From assembly GCF_018691265.1 (NCBI RefSeq), contig NW_024881313.1:15245518-15309517 (forward strand): 64,000 bases of DNA, given 5' to 3'. The notes under the pieces are model-generated. The model made no database searches. It was not told the origin of the DNA and saw only the letters and a list, made by a program, of their open reading frames with translations. The translations under genes and the position numbers were made by a program. This document shows positions 1 to 13,200 of this stretch, piece by piece. This stretch comes from Tyto alba. Lineage: Eukaryota > Chordata > Aves > Strigiformes > Tytonidae. Within the stretch, counting starts at the first letter, position 1; every line of letters begins with the position of its first letter.

Positions 1-228
1 TCTTACAATGTTTCAGTAGCAAATTGCTAATGAAGATTATCTTCACAGTTAATCACCAGATTCAGAAATGAGCTAACTGTTGTGTAACATTACATACTGG
101 AAGGTAATATTCCTATTACTTACGATTGGAGAAGTAGTTATGCCATTATAGACAACATGTGCAATTTTTGGTTTTCATGGTCAAAAAAGATGACCTAAAC
201 CCAGAAAAGCAGAAAGACTAGATTCCAC
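1..228. other. Intron sequence left of LTR copy 1
   Basis: AT-rich sequence downstream of exon C in the ACAD gene. I see no exon, repeat family or structured element in it. Confidence 0.6.
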
Positions 229-1207
229 TGCATTGGGTTTGTGTGTGGTGGGGTTTTGGTAGCAGGCTACAGATGTGGCTCCTACAAGAGGCTTCTAGAA
301 GCTCACCCAGCTCTGAGTCAGACACACCTCTGGCCAAGGTCAAGCCAATTAGCAACAGTGGTGATAGCATATTTATGAAGGGGAACCTGAGAGGAAGAGG
401 TAGAGTAAAACACCTGTTCAAACACCGAGGTCAGTGGAAGAAAGAAGGAGGAGGAGGGAGGTGTGCCAGAGCAGAGACTCCCCTACAGCCTGTGGTGAGA
501 GGGCAGGCTGTCCCCCTGCAGCCAATGGAGGTCCATGGTGGAGCAGATGCCCACCTGCAGCCTATGGAGGACCCTATGCTGAAGCAGGGGGATGCACACG
601 AAGAAGGCCGGGACTCTGAGAGAAGCCACTGCTGGAGCAGTCCATTGCTGGGAGGACCTCAGCCCATGGCAGGGACCCACGCTGGAGTGGTTTGTGAAGA
701 GCTGCAGCCCATAGGAAGGACTCACGTCAGAGAAGTTTGTGGACTGTCTCCCATGGGAGGGACTCCACGCTGAAGCAGGGGAAGAGTGTGAAGAATCCTC
801 CCCCTGAGGAGGAAGGAGCAGCAGAAACAACAGGTGATGAACTGACCAGAACCCCCCATTCTACTGTGCCACTGGCAGGGAGGAGATAGAAAAATCGGGA
901 GCAAAGCTGATCCCAGAAACAAGGGAGGAGTGGGGGGAAGGTGTTTTAAAGATGTGGTTGTACTTCTCACTGTCCTACTTGGACTGGCAAATTAAGTGGT
1001 CGGGGTGTTAATTAAATTTACGTTCTTTTTCTTCCCCTAACAAGTCTGTCTTTTGCCCATGACCATAATGGGTAAGTCATCCCTCCCTGCCATTGTATTG
1101 ATCCTTGATCCTTTTGTTTATTTTCTCCTCCCCATCCCTGAAGAGAACAGAGTGAACCAGTGGCTGAATGGTGCTCATCTGCCCTCTGGGCTTAAACCAG
1201 GACACCA
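229..1207 (+). mobile_element. Solo-LTR-like element, avian endogenous retrovirus family (copy 1, near complete)
   Basis: This block is richer in GC than its surroundings and matches, from memory, a long LTR seen many times in bird genomes. It starts near TGCATTGGGTTTG, has a TATA-like ATATTTATG at about 370, and carries a run of diverged tandem units built on CTGCAGCC-ATGG-GGACCCACGCTGGAG (unit starts near 516, 555, 657, 702 and 743, spacing about 39-45 bp). It then has a GGAGGAAGGAGCAGCAGA block, an AT-rich part with TTAATTAAATTTA near 1,010, and a tail ending ACACCA. Taking 229 and 1,207 as ends gives a TG...CA element of 979 bp. No internal gag/pol/env sequence follows it, so it would be a solo LTR. 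It lies antisense to the host gene. I could not identify target-site duplications, so the exact ends are uncertain by tens of bases. Confidence 0.7.
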
Positions 1208-3654
1208 CTGAGACAAAATGGGGCAAGATGTCTATGTTGAAGGGGTAAACATGAACAGGGTTACTTGGCGCAGTTGCCTGGAAGACATAACTTGAAGAAA
1301 GAGGAAGTGCCTTCCATGATGTGTTCCTACATATCCCCCCACAGATTATCAGCAAAATATTCTATAAACTGCAGAATAGTAGGTGAGATAGAATGAGATG
1401 AAATCATTAAAACCAACATAGATATACATGCTTTGTGGTACCAAAAATCTTGAAATTAAAGACAGACACTTTCTATACCAAGTGTTCCATACTGCTCTGC
1501 TTCTCAGGTCATCTCTATGCTAGTTTTGTTGTATATGAACAATGCTACATACAATAGACAGCAACTACTATTGAAAGCAGACAGGTACTCCTTCAAATTG
1601 ACTTGAAATTCATAGTAGACTAATATACACAGTCCTTCTGTTCTGTTGAATTCTGTATAAATTAATTCCAGGCACCCTTCACTTCTTATGCAGAGAAACA
1701 CTTATTTTTTTCTTCTGTGTTTGCAACGCCTTCAATAATTTTGGAACTGGCAGAAGAAAATGCCAGAGATACCTTTCTCAGTGTCATTCTTCAGCTTAAA
1801 ATACACCAGCTCACATGGCAGAAGCATGTCCCCAACCTCCACATGTGAACATCTGCTATGCTTTACTACCCCTTCACTTATCTAAGTCAGACAAACATCC
1901 CAGTAGCATGAGAAAACAGAGGAACTATCAAGTGCAGTTTCAGGCAGTTCAGCCTCCTTTAAAACTGGGCCACCTGCAGATGATATGTTCTGCCTCATGC
2001 AAACCAGTGCTACTCAGAACATAAGCTAGTGCTGCTCATGACTAAGTTGTCCATTTAATTACCCTTCAGAAACTGTAAACTGGTTTCTGGATTTATACCA
2101 GGGATCAGATCTTCCATGACATGTGAAGAAGTATCATCATTTCATCTTGCAGTCAAACCCAGACTGCAGCTGGGAGACAATCAGATAATCCTAGTTGATT
2201 TCAAATGACTCTTCAGCTGCACCAATCCAAGTATATCATACCAATTAAACCAGATTATAAACAACTTGCAGCTAAAAGAACATTTATGTTACTTGGTATC
2301 TGGAACACTGCATCAGAAAATTAAAATCATATTTAGAAAGTTCTGATAATCATCTAATTAAACTAGAGAGGTATTAATAAAAATAAATTATGTTGTATTT
2401 CCTACATTAGCAAAATTCAAATTATTTTAACGAAAAACAAGTCTATAAAAACTATGGCATTTTTCTAATGAACAAATTCAATTAACTAGAAAGGAAAACA
2501 GCAATGGATTGTGTAGGAAGATTTAATTTCATTATTTCATTATCCCCATTAACCCTCTTGAAAATTACCTGTTGCACCCTTGCAGTAACACTGAATAATT
2601 ATCTATTTGTCATGAGAAAACAATATGAGTTTGGTCAAGGAGATGGAAACAGGACTCTGCTGACCAAAAATCTTCTGTCAGACTCGGCGATTTTGTCTGC
2701 AGGAAGACGGCTCAATAATTTGTAAGAGCACAATGTGTTCACCACCCTAGCCATCCTATGTGCAACAACAAAACCTCTGAAACAGGTTTATTGTCATTTC
2801 CTTTCCTTTGAAGTCCACTATTAACCGTCAGATGAGATATCTTTTACTTTTCCTACAGTAACTGTTTTAATGTAATTGTTCAAATAATCTACTGCCTCAG
2901 ACACTTCAGAATAATAGTTACATTTGTCCATGTTTTTAAACATACACTTGCACTAAAGCAAGACAAATAGCTGCACACAAAGTAACTAAATCATAAAGCT
3001 AATAGATTTGACATGGCAAATTCTTCATTAGCTCTAAATAAAACAATCACCAGCTCAGAGACATTTTTGCTGCACAGGAATGACGGAAGGGGCTGAGGTG
3101 AGGTAAGAATGAGTGAGAGAAACCTGTTGTGAAAGTGATGCCACCATTTTCAGGATGGACTAACTCTGCAATTTGCCCATGTTCAGTGGTGAGGCCGGTT
3201 TTAAGGAAGTGCAAGTTTTAGTACAGTTGAACAGGCCACATCCCCTATCCCATACATCTGCAGATTTGCACAACTGACGGTGGCTGTGCTGGAGTGCTCC
3301 CTGCCAGCGGTGGGCTCGGACAGAGCAGGGGAGGCAGCAGCAGCAGCAGCACGAACACTAGGAGAAAGCCAGGGCCAGGATGACAGCTGCATATTAATCT
3401 GTTGTGCTCAGCCTACGCAGGGTTATAGCTATTGATTCACTGACAAATACATTCAATTTGATTTATTTTGAATGCATCAGAAGAGGCATGTGTTACTGCT
3501 CCTGGAATATTACTTTTTGCCCTTACCACACCTGACTTTCCCTCCTTTGTATTTCTTACAAATGACAGTGGCAAACGGAAGAGTCAGGAAAACCAGATTC
3601 TTTCCATTAAAACACCGGGCTGTCTAAAATTGCCAATTTGCTAGGTTAACTTAC
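1208..3654. other. Intron downstream of exon C, right of LTR copy 1
   Basis: AT-rich sequence following the GTAAGT donor of exon C. The next ACAD exon should continue with the beta-domain segment (a motif like INGxKxWxTN), and nothing like it is visible on the minus strand here. A short CAG/GCA-rich patch lies at 3,300-3,352 and is the only compositional feature. Confidence 0.65.
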
Positions 3655-3761
3655 TTGCGACATCTGACCCAGCTCCAGATTCACTGATCCCCAAGCAAGC
3701 CACAACATCTCCAGCTATAGTTGGCACAAGGAACTGTTTTTTCAACTCATGAGAACCAAAC
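3655..3761 (-). CDS. Acyl-CoA dehydrogenase, internal coding exon C (ACAD signature, FAD/acyl-CoA site)
   Basis: This 107-nt exon is one base, 35 codons and one base, phase 2 in and phase 1 out. It encodes FGSHELKKQFLVPTIAGD, followed by VACLGISESGAGSDVA. The last stretch fits the ACAD family signature 1 pattern (small-aliphatic-Ser/Thr-Glu-x-x-small-Gly-Ser/Thr-Asp) as far as the exon runs; the final position is completed by the next exon. In characterised ACADs this loop contacts the flavin and the acyl-CoA. Here the usual T-E-P reads S-E-S, a substitution that can be tolerated in divergent branches but is worth checking. The acceptor is TTGCAG (3,763-3,762) and the donor is GTAAGT. No further exon was recognised between 1 and 3,654, so the C-terminal two thirds of the enzyme, including the catalytic Glu, lie outside the window. 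Confidence 0.95.
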
Positions 3762-6700
3762 CTGCAACAATATAATGAAAAAGATAGGGTATTAAAAGCT
3801 TTTGAAGGCAAATTTTATTTACAAGTTAGTTACAAATTTTGTTCTACCCACACAGTGATCAATTTTTCTATGACTAGGTAAAACCTGTCCCAGAGCCAAA
3901 AGACAGTATAGATACCCTTCAAAGCTATGATTCAGAGCCTTCACCAGAACTGCAGCCATGATAATTTTAAACAAGGTTTTTACAAGTATTCAGTCATCTT
4001 ACTCCCACAGAAACATGTGGTCTAGATGCCCAAAATCTGATATTTATGACTGTTGTTTTGAGAGCTATCAGATCGAAAGAAACACAGTCCCTGGGGTTTC
4101 CCCTCAATGCTCCTGCACAAGTCTGCAGTCAGCCAGGATGAAGGACCTGCTCTCTGCGTATCTTCTGACTCTTGCCCCGGGTATTTGCCAGGTTTTAGTG
4201 GTGACTCAAAAGTTATGACGTGATGGTCACCCTCTGCAAATATCTGTATTTAGATTATTAATATTTCACATCTGCGTTTAAATCACACAGTGAAATCCAT
4301 GAGTGCTTCTTCCCAGCTGTTCTTTTAGTCCCCACAAAAATAAAAAGAGAAACAGTAAACTGTTGATGGCATTTTAACACAATTCACTTGGCCATATTTC
4401 AATTCAGTTAACAGGCACCCTCTTTTTTTCCAGTGTTTAGCTGCTTTCATCAATTTGAAACATGGTCCATCTCCTTTCACGGTTGATTTTGTCCTAATTA
4501 ACATTCACTGATTTGGTCTTGCAGCATGAATGGTAAGCTTGTGGCCTAGTTCTTGAACCTCACTTGTGCGAGACTGAAAAATTCCTCAGGTCACGAGATG
4601 TCTCTTTTGTGAGCAGAAATCCATAAAAGTTAAGTTCCTCCTCAGTCCCCTCTTCGGTATGAGGCTTCTCAGGTCAGCATCTCCACTCATCTTACGCTCG
4701 CTAGCTGCCTAAGCAGGCTGCAGTTATCTGGGCCCTCCACCTAAAACACTGTCCCAGAACTTACAAAGGAGTGATGTCATTTAAGCTAAGAATGGCCCTT
4801 CCCCTCCGCTCCAATCCTGACACAAAACAGTCAAAGGACACAGGCCGGCCAGAGAACAGAGTGGGAGCTGGCAGACACTTTCACTTTGTGCACACAGGGA
4901 GTTCAATTCCTAGTCCCGTCCCTGCTGACAATCATGGCAGCAATCCCAAATAAATACAAGAAGTGAGCTTGGCGCGTTTACTCCTTCCTCCAGCATACTG
5001 GGACAAAGTCTCTGGTTTGTTATGCAGCGTACATTTATTTTTTTTTTTTTCTATCTTCTTTTCCTTGGGACGTGATCAAGTATGGCCAGCTGAACATTCA
5101 TAAGACAATGAATTAGACAATTTTTGGCAATGCCTGCTGATGCTTAAAACTTTGCCAACCTCTAGTTATTTCAACAGAGGATTTCCATGACAAGAACTTT
5201 CATCATAATAATGTCTTTGGTTTGATATCTTTGGTTTAAGTTCTAGAAAACAGTTCAGCTCTTCCCCAAAATCAGGCTACAGAAGTTATTTTGCAATTTA
5301 AAAAAAAACTCTGGCAATACTATCTTCAGAACAGCATGGGTCTCTATGCCTTGCAGGAAGGACATGCAGCTCAGCAAGTAGCTAATCAGCCCAGAAAAAT
5401 CTCAGGTTTGCACAAATGCAACACCCACTTCTTTCCAGTTTAACAACTCCAGAAGTAGCAAACTCTGTTTGCAATGAGATCCTGCTCTGGCTCAAGACAG
5501 ACCAGACTACGTCCGCTTTCTGGGCTGGGGCCATACCCCAGAGCATAGTTTCCCATGTGATTAACAGTGCAGCCTTAGCATCGTTCTAAAATATATTTTA
5601 ATATATCTGTGTATGTATACACACACACAAGTCTCCAGTCAATAAACAGGAGCTCCTTGTTGATGCTGGGTAACCCAGAAGTCCCAAGTGTGAGATTCTG
5701 ATACTTTGAGAGTTGCATGAAAGTGGTCCATCCTTTCTTGCTCCACGGTTTGTAAGTAGCATTGGTGGAACGTCATGAATACAAACACAAAAATTACAAT
5801 GGTATACAATCTTGTAAATGGTGAGTAAAAGGAAATAAACCCATGGCAAAATACAGATGTAATAACACTTCCTTGATCCACACACTTCTATTTATGTGCT
5901 CTGCCAATTAGAAATTTGAAGTCACCTTTATTCATCTCAAATATATACAAAAATCTGGTTTCTGACAAGTTAGATTGCTACATTGATAGAAAATATGTCT
6001 ATTGCTCATCACTCTTCTGACTTAATTGAGCTGATAATCATCTTGGTAGAACCACAGATCTTACTTTTGTTTCTTCTGCTTGTGGGAAAAAAAGCTGAGC
6101 TTAAGTGAATTAATTAAATTAGTAAGGCAAGTTATGAACAGAACTGACAGACACACTAATATGATACCCTATTAAGTGCAAATTGAAATTCTGAATATGA
6201 ACAGCCGCAGGAAGTTCTAACACAGCTCTCAGCATTTGATCAACTCAAGCTTTCTTGCACTGGAGCTCAACCATTCAAGCACTATTCACCACCAAAGCAA
6301 AAAAACCCATACACCGCCCTCCCTGCTCCCCCCCCCTAAAAAAAAAAAAAACCCAAAACCCACAGAAGTTTTCAGATGATCTATGCATTATTCTACAATA
6401 TCTCAAAGATGACATGATAATTTATTCATGGACTTCCTAGGAATATAAAGATTTTCTTTAGGGAAAGAAGAGGGTAACTCTCACCTACTGTCACTTTCCA
6501 TCTTAGATACTAGCAAGAGGTGAATTTCTCCCAATTCTCTTTCTGTTTTGCTCCCAGACTGAAACTATTACTAAAGCAATAGCCATGTGCCATGCTTCTC
6601 CTTCAGTGTAGTCCTGCACAGGCATCCTACCATCTGATGTTCAGGACCATCTTAGCAATACTCCTTGGATCTTCAAGATGCAGAAAAAGAAGCAAGAAAA

Positions 6701-9700
6701 AACAAAAGGGAAGAGATGCTCTTTACAGGTACAGAAAGGGTTAGAAATGCATAAAAAGCAGTAAGCACCCTTGGGCAGCATGGAAGCTTCACTAAGTTCA
6801 GTAACTTACATAACCTGGATTTAAAAGAATCCACACTGCAGTCAGGTTTCTCTCCTTGAGTTTCTATTTCAGTCAAGATAAGAAGCCATGCGAGTTTAAA
6901 AAACCCACATTTAGAAAACTAACTTACTTTTTGTGAGAGATGGCATAAAAAAAAAAAAGCAATAAAAAAAGTGCTCTGGTTCTCAGTTTTACCAAGCCTC
7001 TAAGCTTCAGTTATTTGAAAATTTTATGAAATAAATTGCTCAGTTCGAGCAACTGCTACATTCTGAAAAGAATACAGATGAGAAGCCTGTATGAGACTAC
7101 CTGATGTGTACGACTACCTCATGCAGATGAGCCTACCTGAAGGGTTTTGGTTAAGAATGATTACGTCACTCTTCTATTTATTTAGGAATGCATTTTGCAC
7201 TAAAATGCAAGTACTGTAAAAGAGGAGTCATATTAAAGATTGTCCTCTTCAGATCATGTAGTTTTAAGAGCTACTCATGTGTCGGGTGTCCTGCAGCTAC
7301 CACACCAGGTCTGGAGTCCTCAAGGCTGCCCACCAGACAACCTGCCACCTGCAACCAGGCTGTCACCAGGAGCATGAGAAACCTCAAAGGTACAGTAACA
7401 GTTTGAAGCTGTTTTGAGTAAAGCTCGTTCAGAAGCAGCTGCTTGACTTTGTATTGCCCCACCATACTGCTCTGCCCAGGTTAGACTCTCACAGGTATTT
7501 AAAACCACAAAGCAGAAAGCAAGTGATGTATTATGTCTGAATGTATTTGAAAGACCTGACAGATTTATGTTCAGAACCAAGTTCAAATGTCAGATACTGC
7601 TGACAAAACATTTTACATTTAGTTCTCAAATTTAGAAAGCGCTACAGCTTCACTTAAAGGAATCTGGGGAAAAAAATGGAACAGCCTAGGCATCTTCAAG
7701 TGAAACAGAACTATTTTCTCCTATATTTGTCTGCACAATAGAAATGCATATAAATCAAAGTTCACATTTGCTTTGAAGTATGACCATGAATATAACTTTC
7801 TGAAGGTTGTCAAAAAATTCATAAAGAATGAAGTAAAAAGGGGCCAGAACAGTGAACAGAAAACCAGGTATGGGTAACATTTTCAAAATGCATTATTAAT
7901 GAATTAAAACTGTTACTACAATATACTTCCCATTTAACTGAGTATCTCAAAGACTTCCACAAATTAAGCCTTGCAACAGCTTGTCATTGAAACAAGAAAC
8001 CCATGGGAGTTGCAGTAACAGCATCAGGAGACATCCTGACTCTAGATCTTTTAAGACTATTTTACTAAATTATGAAAATTTAAAAAGCTGCATGTGTGTG
8101 TGTGCATATGTGTATCCATCTGTTCCAACTACTGCACTATGTATCTAATTGAGAGAACATCTCTAATCTGTAGTGGCAGAGCATCTCCATGACATTCTCT
8201 GAGTTGGTTTGCAGGTGCACTCAACAAATGCTTGATGAATGCTGATTGAAGCCCAAAGTTAGGAAAGACAACAAAGGGCTCCAGACTTATTTTTAAAAGT
8301 TTTTAAGGGGATGATGGTTGATTTCCGTACTACTTTCTGCATCGCTGATGCATTAAATGTAACAATGCATTGTTAAGATGCAAAATTTGGGTTATCTCTG
8401 TGAACTTGTTTAGGATCACCACAGTACACAGACACCTTTAAAAAGACCATCCAGGCTGTGAATGCAATTTGAATCCATGACAAGCAGTTAGCCCTCTCAC
8501 TATACTGCCTGAAGTAAAGCTGCACCCATGCAAAACTTCCTGTAGCAACCAGCTTTCTCTTTTCATTACCAAGTTTCACTTTTACATCCTAAAAGTGGGA
8601 CACTGTACTGTATAACTAGTCAATGGAATTGATTTAACAGTAGAAGAAAAGCTCAATAATAGACACGCAATTTCAATTACAGATTTCATCACGTTAATGA
8701 CATTTTCACATTTACTTTCCAAGAACATCCACTTCAGGATTTCACTAACACAAATGTATGTAGCTTCACTGATTTACTACAGCAGAACAGAGTAACAGAA
8801 GGGCAAAAAACTGCTATTGGAACAAAATCCCGTCTTCTTTTACCCACAGATTTTTTTAAACCCCTGGAAATAAAAGGCTATCATGAGGCAAGGTGCTATT
8901 CTCTGAAGTATTTTAAAATATTAGCTTTATTCTCAGATGGGCTACAACTGAGCTACTGTTGCAATAGACAAACAGAACTCCATGCTTTCAGCAAGCTTTT
9001 GGTGTATTACACAAAGGAGAAGAGAACTTTTAGAAAGACTTCCCATGGCTGAGACCACCAAAGTTGCACATACCTAGCAGAAGGACAAATGGATGTCAAG
9101 GGAACAGAGCCTACATTCCAGACTCTACAGAGGATTTACAGTCATTTTAATTCACAATGGGAAAAAAAAAAAAATACCACCAAACAACAACCCAACTCTA
9201 AAATGCTCTTCTGTGCAAAAATTCCCCTCTTGTATATCTGTTTTGTGCAGAGAAATTCCTGACTTCATCATCATTATTTGAATTTAATCCCCACCACCAC
9301 ATTCCAGAATTTTAGGGGTATCTGTATTCCAGGGGCAAACTGCTGGGGCCGGCTTGTCGCATCCCTCTGGTTTTGCAAACTGCTGTTTTGATGCCATCTT
9401 TATTGAGGGAGGGATGGAAAAAAAAAAAAAAACAAAACAGATTCAGAAAGTGCAGGAGTCTGAATGATAGCAAGTGATAAAAGAGAAACACTGACACAAG
9501 CAGATGAGAAAAAGCAAAATGAGTAATTGCCTGGAATGGGCGTATTGAGGAAGCATGATACATGAGCTACAACTTTAGGACTTACACCACTATTGATCAT
9601 TATTTCTGAAAAGTCACAGTCAGTGTGGAGCACCTTGTAAAGCTGCAAAAAAGCAAGTAAATTATAAAATAGAATTAAACTCATCCTAATCATTACAACT

Positions 9701-10071
9701 AAATGCATTCTTAGTATGATTGCACTGGGATATCTGACTAAGAAAAACCAGAAATATGAATAAGTGGATTCTGGAATTGTTTTATTGGTTGTGGCACCAA
9801 GGTTCTGTGTTTGTAAATATATCATCTATTATTAAACAAGGTCTATAGTTTAATATATAATATTCTAACATTAAAAGAAAAAAAAGTATCTTCTCCCCTA
9901 AACCAAACTGACAGAGGTAGAGAGTAGTTTCCTTCCTCAAATGTTACTGAAGAGCAACTAGACAGTAAATCTGCACAGTAATAATTTTTTCTACTCTTAT
10001 ACCGATTGGGTTTTAGGCCTTAACACTTGACAATTTGGGTTTTAGGGTTAACCAGACTTTCTGAAATTTAC
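3762..10071 (-). other. Intron (6.3 kb) between exons B and C
   Basis: The intron has donor GTAAAT at the 10,071 side and acceptor TTGCAG at the 3,762 side, phase 2. It is AT-rich and without recognisable genes. Contents I can point to are a C9/A14 block at 6,328-6,351, a T13 run at 5,038-5,050, a short (TG)6 tract at 8,093-8,104 and A-rich runs near 9,163 and 9,419. The frames on both strands in this interval (for example the 141-residue minus frame at 9,400-9,825) have low-complexity ends and no family resemblance. Confidence 0.85.
6328..6351. repeat. C9-T-A14 low-complexity block
   Basis: Nine C, one T, then fourteen A; adjacent homopolymers of this kind are common sites of length error in reads. 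Confidence 0.95.
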
Positions 10072-10201
10072 CTTGTAAGAGCAGGAGTAGCCATGCCAGC
10101 TTGCACTTCAATAGCCATAGGAATACCTCCACAGCGGATATTTCCCAGCTCTTCTGCCACTGCAATGCTATAGGAGAAGTCCAAGCCCATGCCACCATAT
10201 T
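10072..10201 (-). CDS. Acyl-CoA dehydrogenase, internal coding exon B (EYGG motif)
   Basis: This 130-nt exon carries two bases, 42 codons and two bases, entering in phase 1 and leaving in phase 2. It encodes the ACAD hallmark (E)YGGMGLDFSYS, then AEELGNIRCGGIPMAIEVQ and ATPALT. That matches the helix and active-site wall before the beta domain in the family. The acceptor has a strong pyrimidine tract ending CCCTCAG at 10,204-10,202 and the donor is AAG/GTAAAT. The final AG joins the first G of exon C to make Arg, giving the expected TRFGS junction. CGGIPMAI, with its Cys-Gly-Gly, differs from the SGPGFSIHSGI-type segment I know from mammalian ACADL, so a plain ACADL orthologue is unlikely. 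An ATG falls inside the intron just upstream, so a translated frame can appear to start there; that start is not real because the splice acceptor separates it from the exon. Confidence 0.95.
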
Positions 10202-13200
10202 CTGAGGGAAAAAACAAATCTATGACACTCATGTTGTAGACTGGCATAAGCAACAAGAAAAAAAAAAAAACAAATAATATTGCTGCTGCAATGACTTGCC
10301 AACTACAATTCCATTGCTAATTTTTAAATATTTGACAATTATCAGCTTTCTCTTCAGAAAAGAGATGCCACACTGTTCTTTACAAAACCTGAATTTAAAA
10401 TTACACCTTCTTTAATTACCCATGTGCACATCAGGTCACCTCTGAATATCCTAAGTAGCCTAATTACTTTTACTGGGAACAGCAGGAAAAAGTGACATGC
10501 TGCAGAAAATCACATCAGAAGGCAAAATTATTCTTTCTAACAGTAAGGTCATATGAACAAATCACCACAAAGTAAGAAGGTTTTTATTTCTCCACAATAA
10601 CACCTGACACACGGTCTCACAGACACCCTCCCCCCCACAACCCCCCCGACTGTACACTCAAGCATCTTTCTCAATGCAGCAGTCAAGTTGGCACACAGCA
10701 AGACCACGTGCAGGTCGCATCCCCATGTTAAGTTACTGCCGTAGTTCAGTATCCACACTGGACACAAGTACAACACCGAACACACGTATTTCATATCCTG
10801 GCACCTGGTTGGTGCAGTCATTAAAGCATTTTTCATTAGCAGGAGGCTGACGACCCAGGGCATTGGTCGGGTGCCAGCACAGATCGTTCCTCCTCCCCAC
10901 ATTCCAATCTGTAAATTCAATTAAAGAGGATATTATTCTTCACTTCCTTCCCATGCCCAGCACTGATAAACCCCCCATATAGCAAAACACAGAAAAGGGC
11001 TATGTTTCTATGATGGATGAGGTAATTTCTAGTGGTAATAAATAGTTTATAGTCCAAAGGAAATACAGTGAGAAAGAGAAGGTTACTGCTTGACATCATT
11101 AGTTGACTGAGAAGCTTTGATTAGATAAGTTTCCTTTTTTTTTTTTTTTAACTCATTTGAAGACCAACTAAGAAAGTTTCAAATAAATAGATATGAGCCC
11201 CCACCCCTCAACACACATAATAAAGGGCAGACAACCCTCTTCCCTTTTCACTTGCTAGTATCAACCACTATCTGAGCTCACCCCTCTTCTGACCTCCTTT
11301 GAAGTTTTCTAAAAACACCGTAAATTAAAAATCAAAACACCACAGTGCATATAAAAATAGGGCTTTGTATGCCATCATCAGTTTCCTAAACTCACTGAAA
11401 CTATCTCTGCATTGTTTTTCTACGGAAAGAAAGGAAAGCACAAATGGAAAAGCCTAGGGGTGAAGTCCAGTTTTCAAATAACATTTCTCCTTAGGTCATC
11501 CAGAATAGTCTGGGTTGTCAGAATTAAAAAAATAGCTACTTTTCCAAACTTTAACCTGAAAATAAAGAATGTTTCTTAAAATCATAAACAAAATTAAGAT
11601 TCTTATCGGGAACTTAAGTGGTACAATGAAAAAACAGTAATATGGGAATGTGTTTAGCATAATATACAATCCAATTCTCTTGCCTTTACAAAGCTCCCAT
11701 CAATGAATAAATGATCTGAGGAAAAGTAAGGAATGTATGCACATGCAAAGGCAAGGCTATTTAAAGATTTGTGGTATGAGAGAGTTTTTGCTAATTTTAT
11801 ATGAAACTATAGCAGAGTTATAATAGATAACCTCAGTTTTGTCACCACACAAATGCTTTCCACTTGATTTTATTTGTTTAAAATCAGTCAATCATTTTAT
11901 TGCTAAACTACAGTAATTACTAATTTTGTCTTTGGTTTTGTCTACCAAGCAGTTAAATTCCTGTCTTAATCACACAAATCAAAACCTTAGTTTCTTGATT
12001 TACCCCAAGTAACTTCACAGGAGAAATGCTACACACAAAACTGACCCAAAGAAGGACCTTTTTATGCAAGTCTATGGCTTACATACATTCTTTTTTCATA
12101 CCACAATCCATTATATATTACTCTGTAACAGACTTGCCTTGCCCTCATCTGAGATTTGTTACTAACTGGTACATTTTAAAAACAAAATGCTGCAAAAGGC
12201 CAGCTCTCAAAGGGATGACATTGAGGAATTTCTTACTAAAGCGAGGAAACAATAAGAATGAAGACTCAGAAGCTGGGAAGGTGGAGTGGGGGAAGCCCTA
12301 CCAGGGGGCTCCAAAGATTTTATTATCTGGGGATAGATAATGCAAGAGTCAACCACAGATGCAGACAGGCAGGAAGGGCAGAAGCAAATGGTAAAAATAC
12401 TAATCAGTCAACACCTAACTTTTCATCAGTTCTGTTCCAGAAGCCAAGGAGAAAGAGTTTCATGAAGAAAAGTGAGTGGTTTGGCAGATAATTATAGAGA
12501 AGAGTTTCCTTTGAACCCAAAGTACTTGACCAAGACAGAGATTCACTTCCCAGTGCAGAAGGCAGCTACATCCCCAAGTAACTTGGGTAACCTATGCCAT
12601 GGCTAAAGACACTTGTGTCCCATCTCTTTGGAGATCTGGATGTCTGTGCCAAGACGTGCTGCCAGCAGTGTCACACATGGTGACAGCAGGCAGCGCTGGC
12701 TCCGAGCACAGATGCAACCTTTTTTTTTCCCCCATCACAGGTTGGCAGCCTGGGTTCCACATCCCCGCTGCCCGCGCTCCAGCAGCTACAGCGGGTGGTC
12801 TGAGCACCTCGCCCTGCGTGCGGTGGGAGGCAGCTCTTAAACTGAGACAAAACCACCAGGCTGCTCTTATTTCCACCTGCTGCAGCAATGATGGTGAATG
12901 GTTTACCAAATGAATGTTCCATTTTTATTTGGAATAAGTCTTACTCTTTTTGGAATAAGTTTTATTTGCAATAAGGGAATAAGCTCATGGTAGAAGGGTC
13001 ATGTTTGCCAGTCTCATCAACAAACACCAACTCCTGGAAGTATCCATACAATGATGTAATGCTAATAGGTCAATTTAATATTCATTCAGAAAAGCAAGCA
13101 CCATATCTAATATAATTTTTGGTGGAAATTCCATAATGAAAGGAATCAAATAATTTTCAGATGTAATTGCCTTTTTTTTTTATATAAAAAAAACACAAAG

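Noticed and set aside
243..773. Longest open frame of the window (176 codons, plus strand)
   Set aside because: It lies wholly inside the LTR-like element and its apparent repeats (LQPM/LQPI-type) are the translated tandem units; no initiation or splice context supports a gene.
9400..9825. 141-codon minus-strand frame just downstream of exon B
   Set aside because: It is entirely within the intron between two phase-matched exons, ends in poly-Phe from an A-rich run, and resembles no family.
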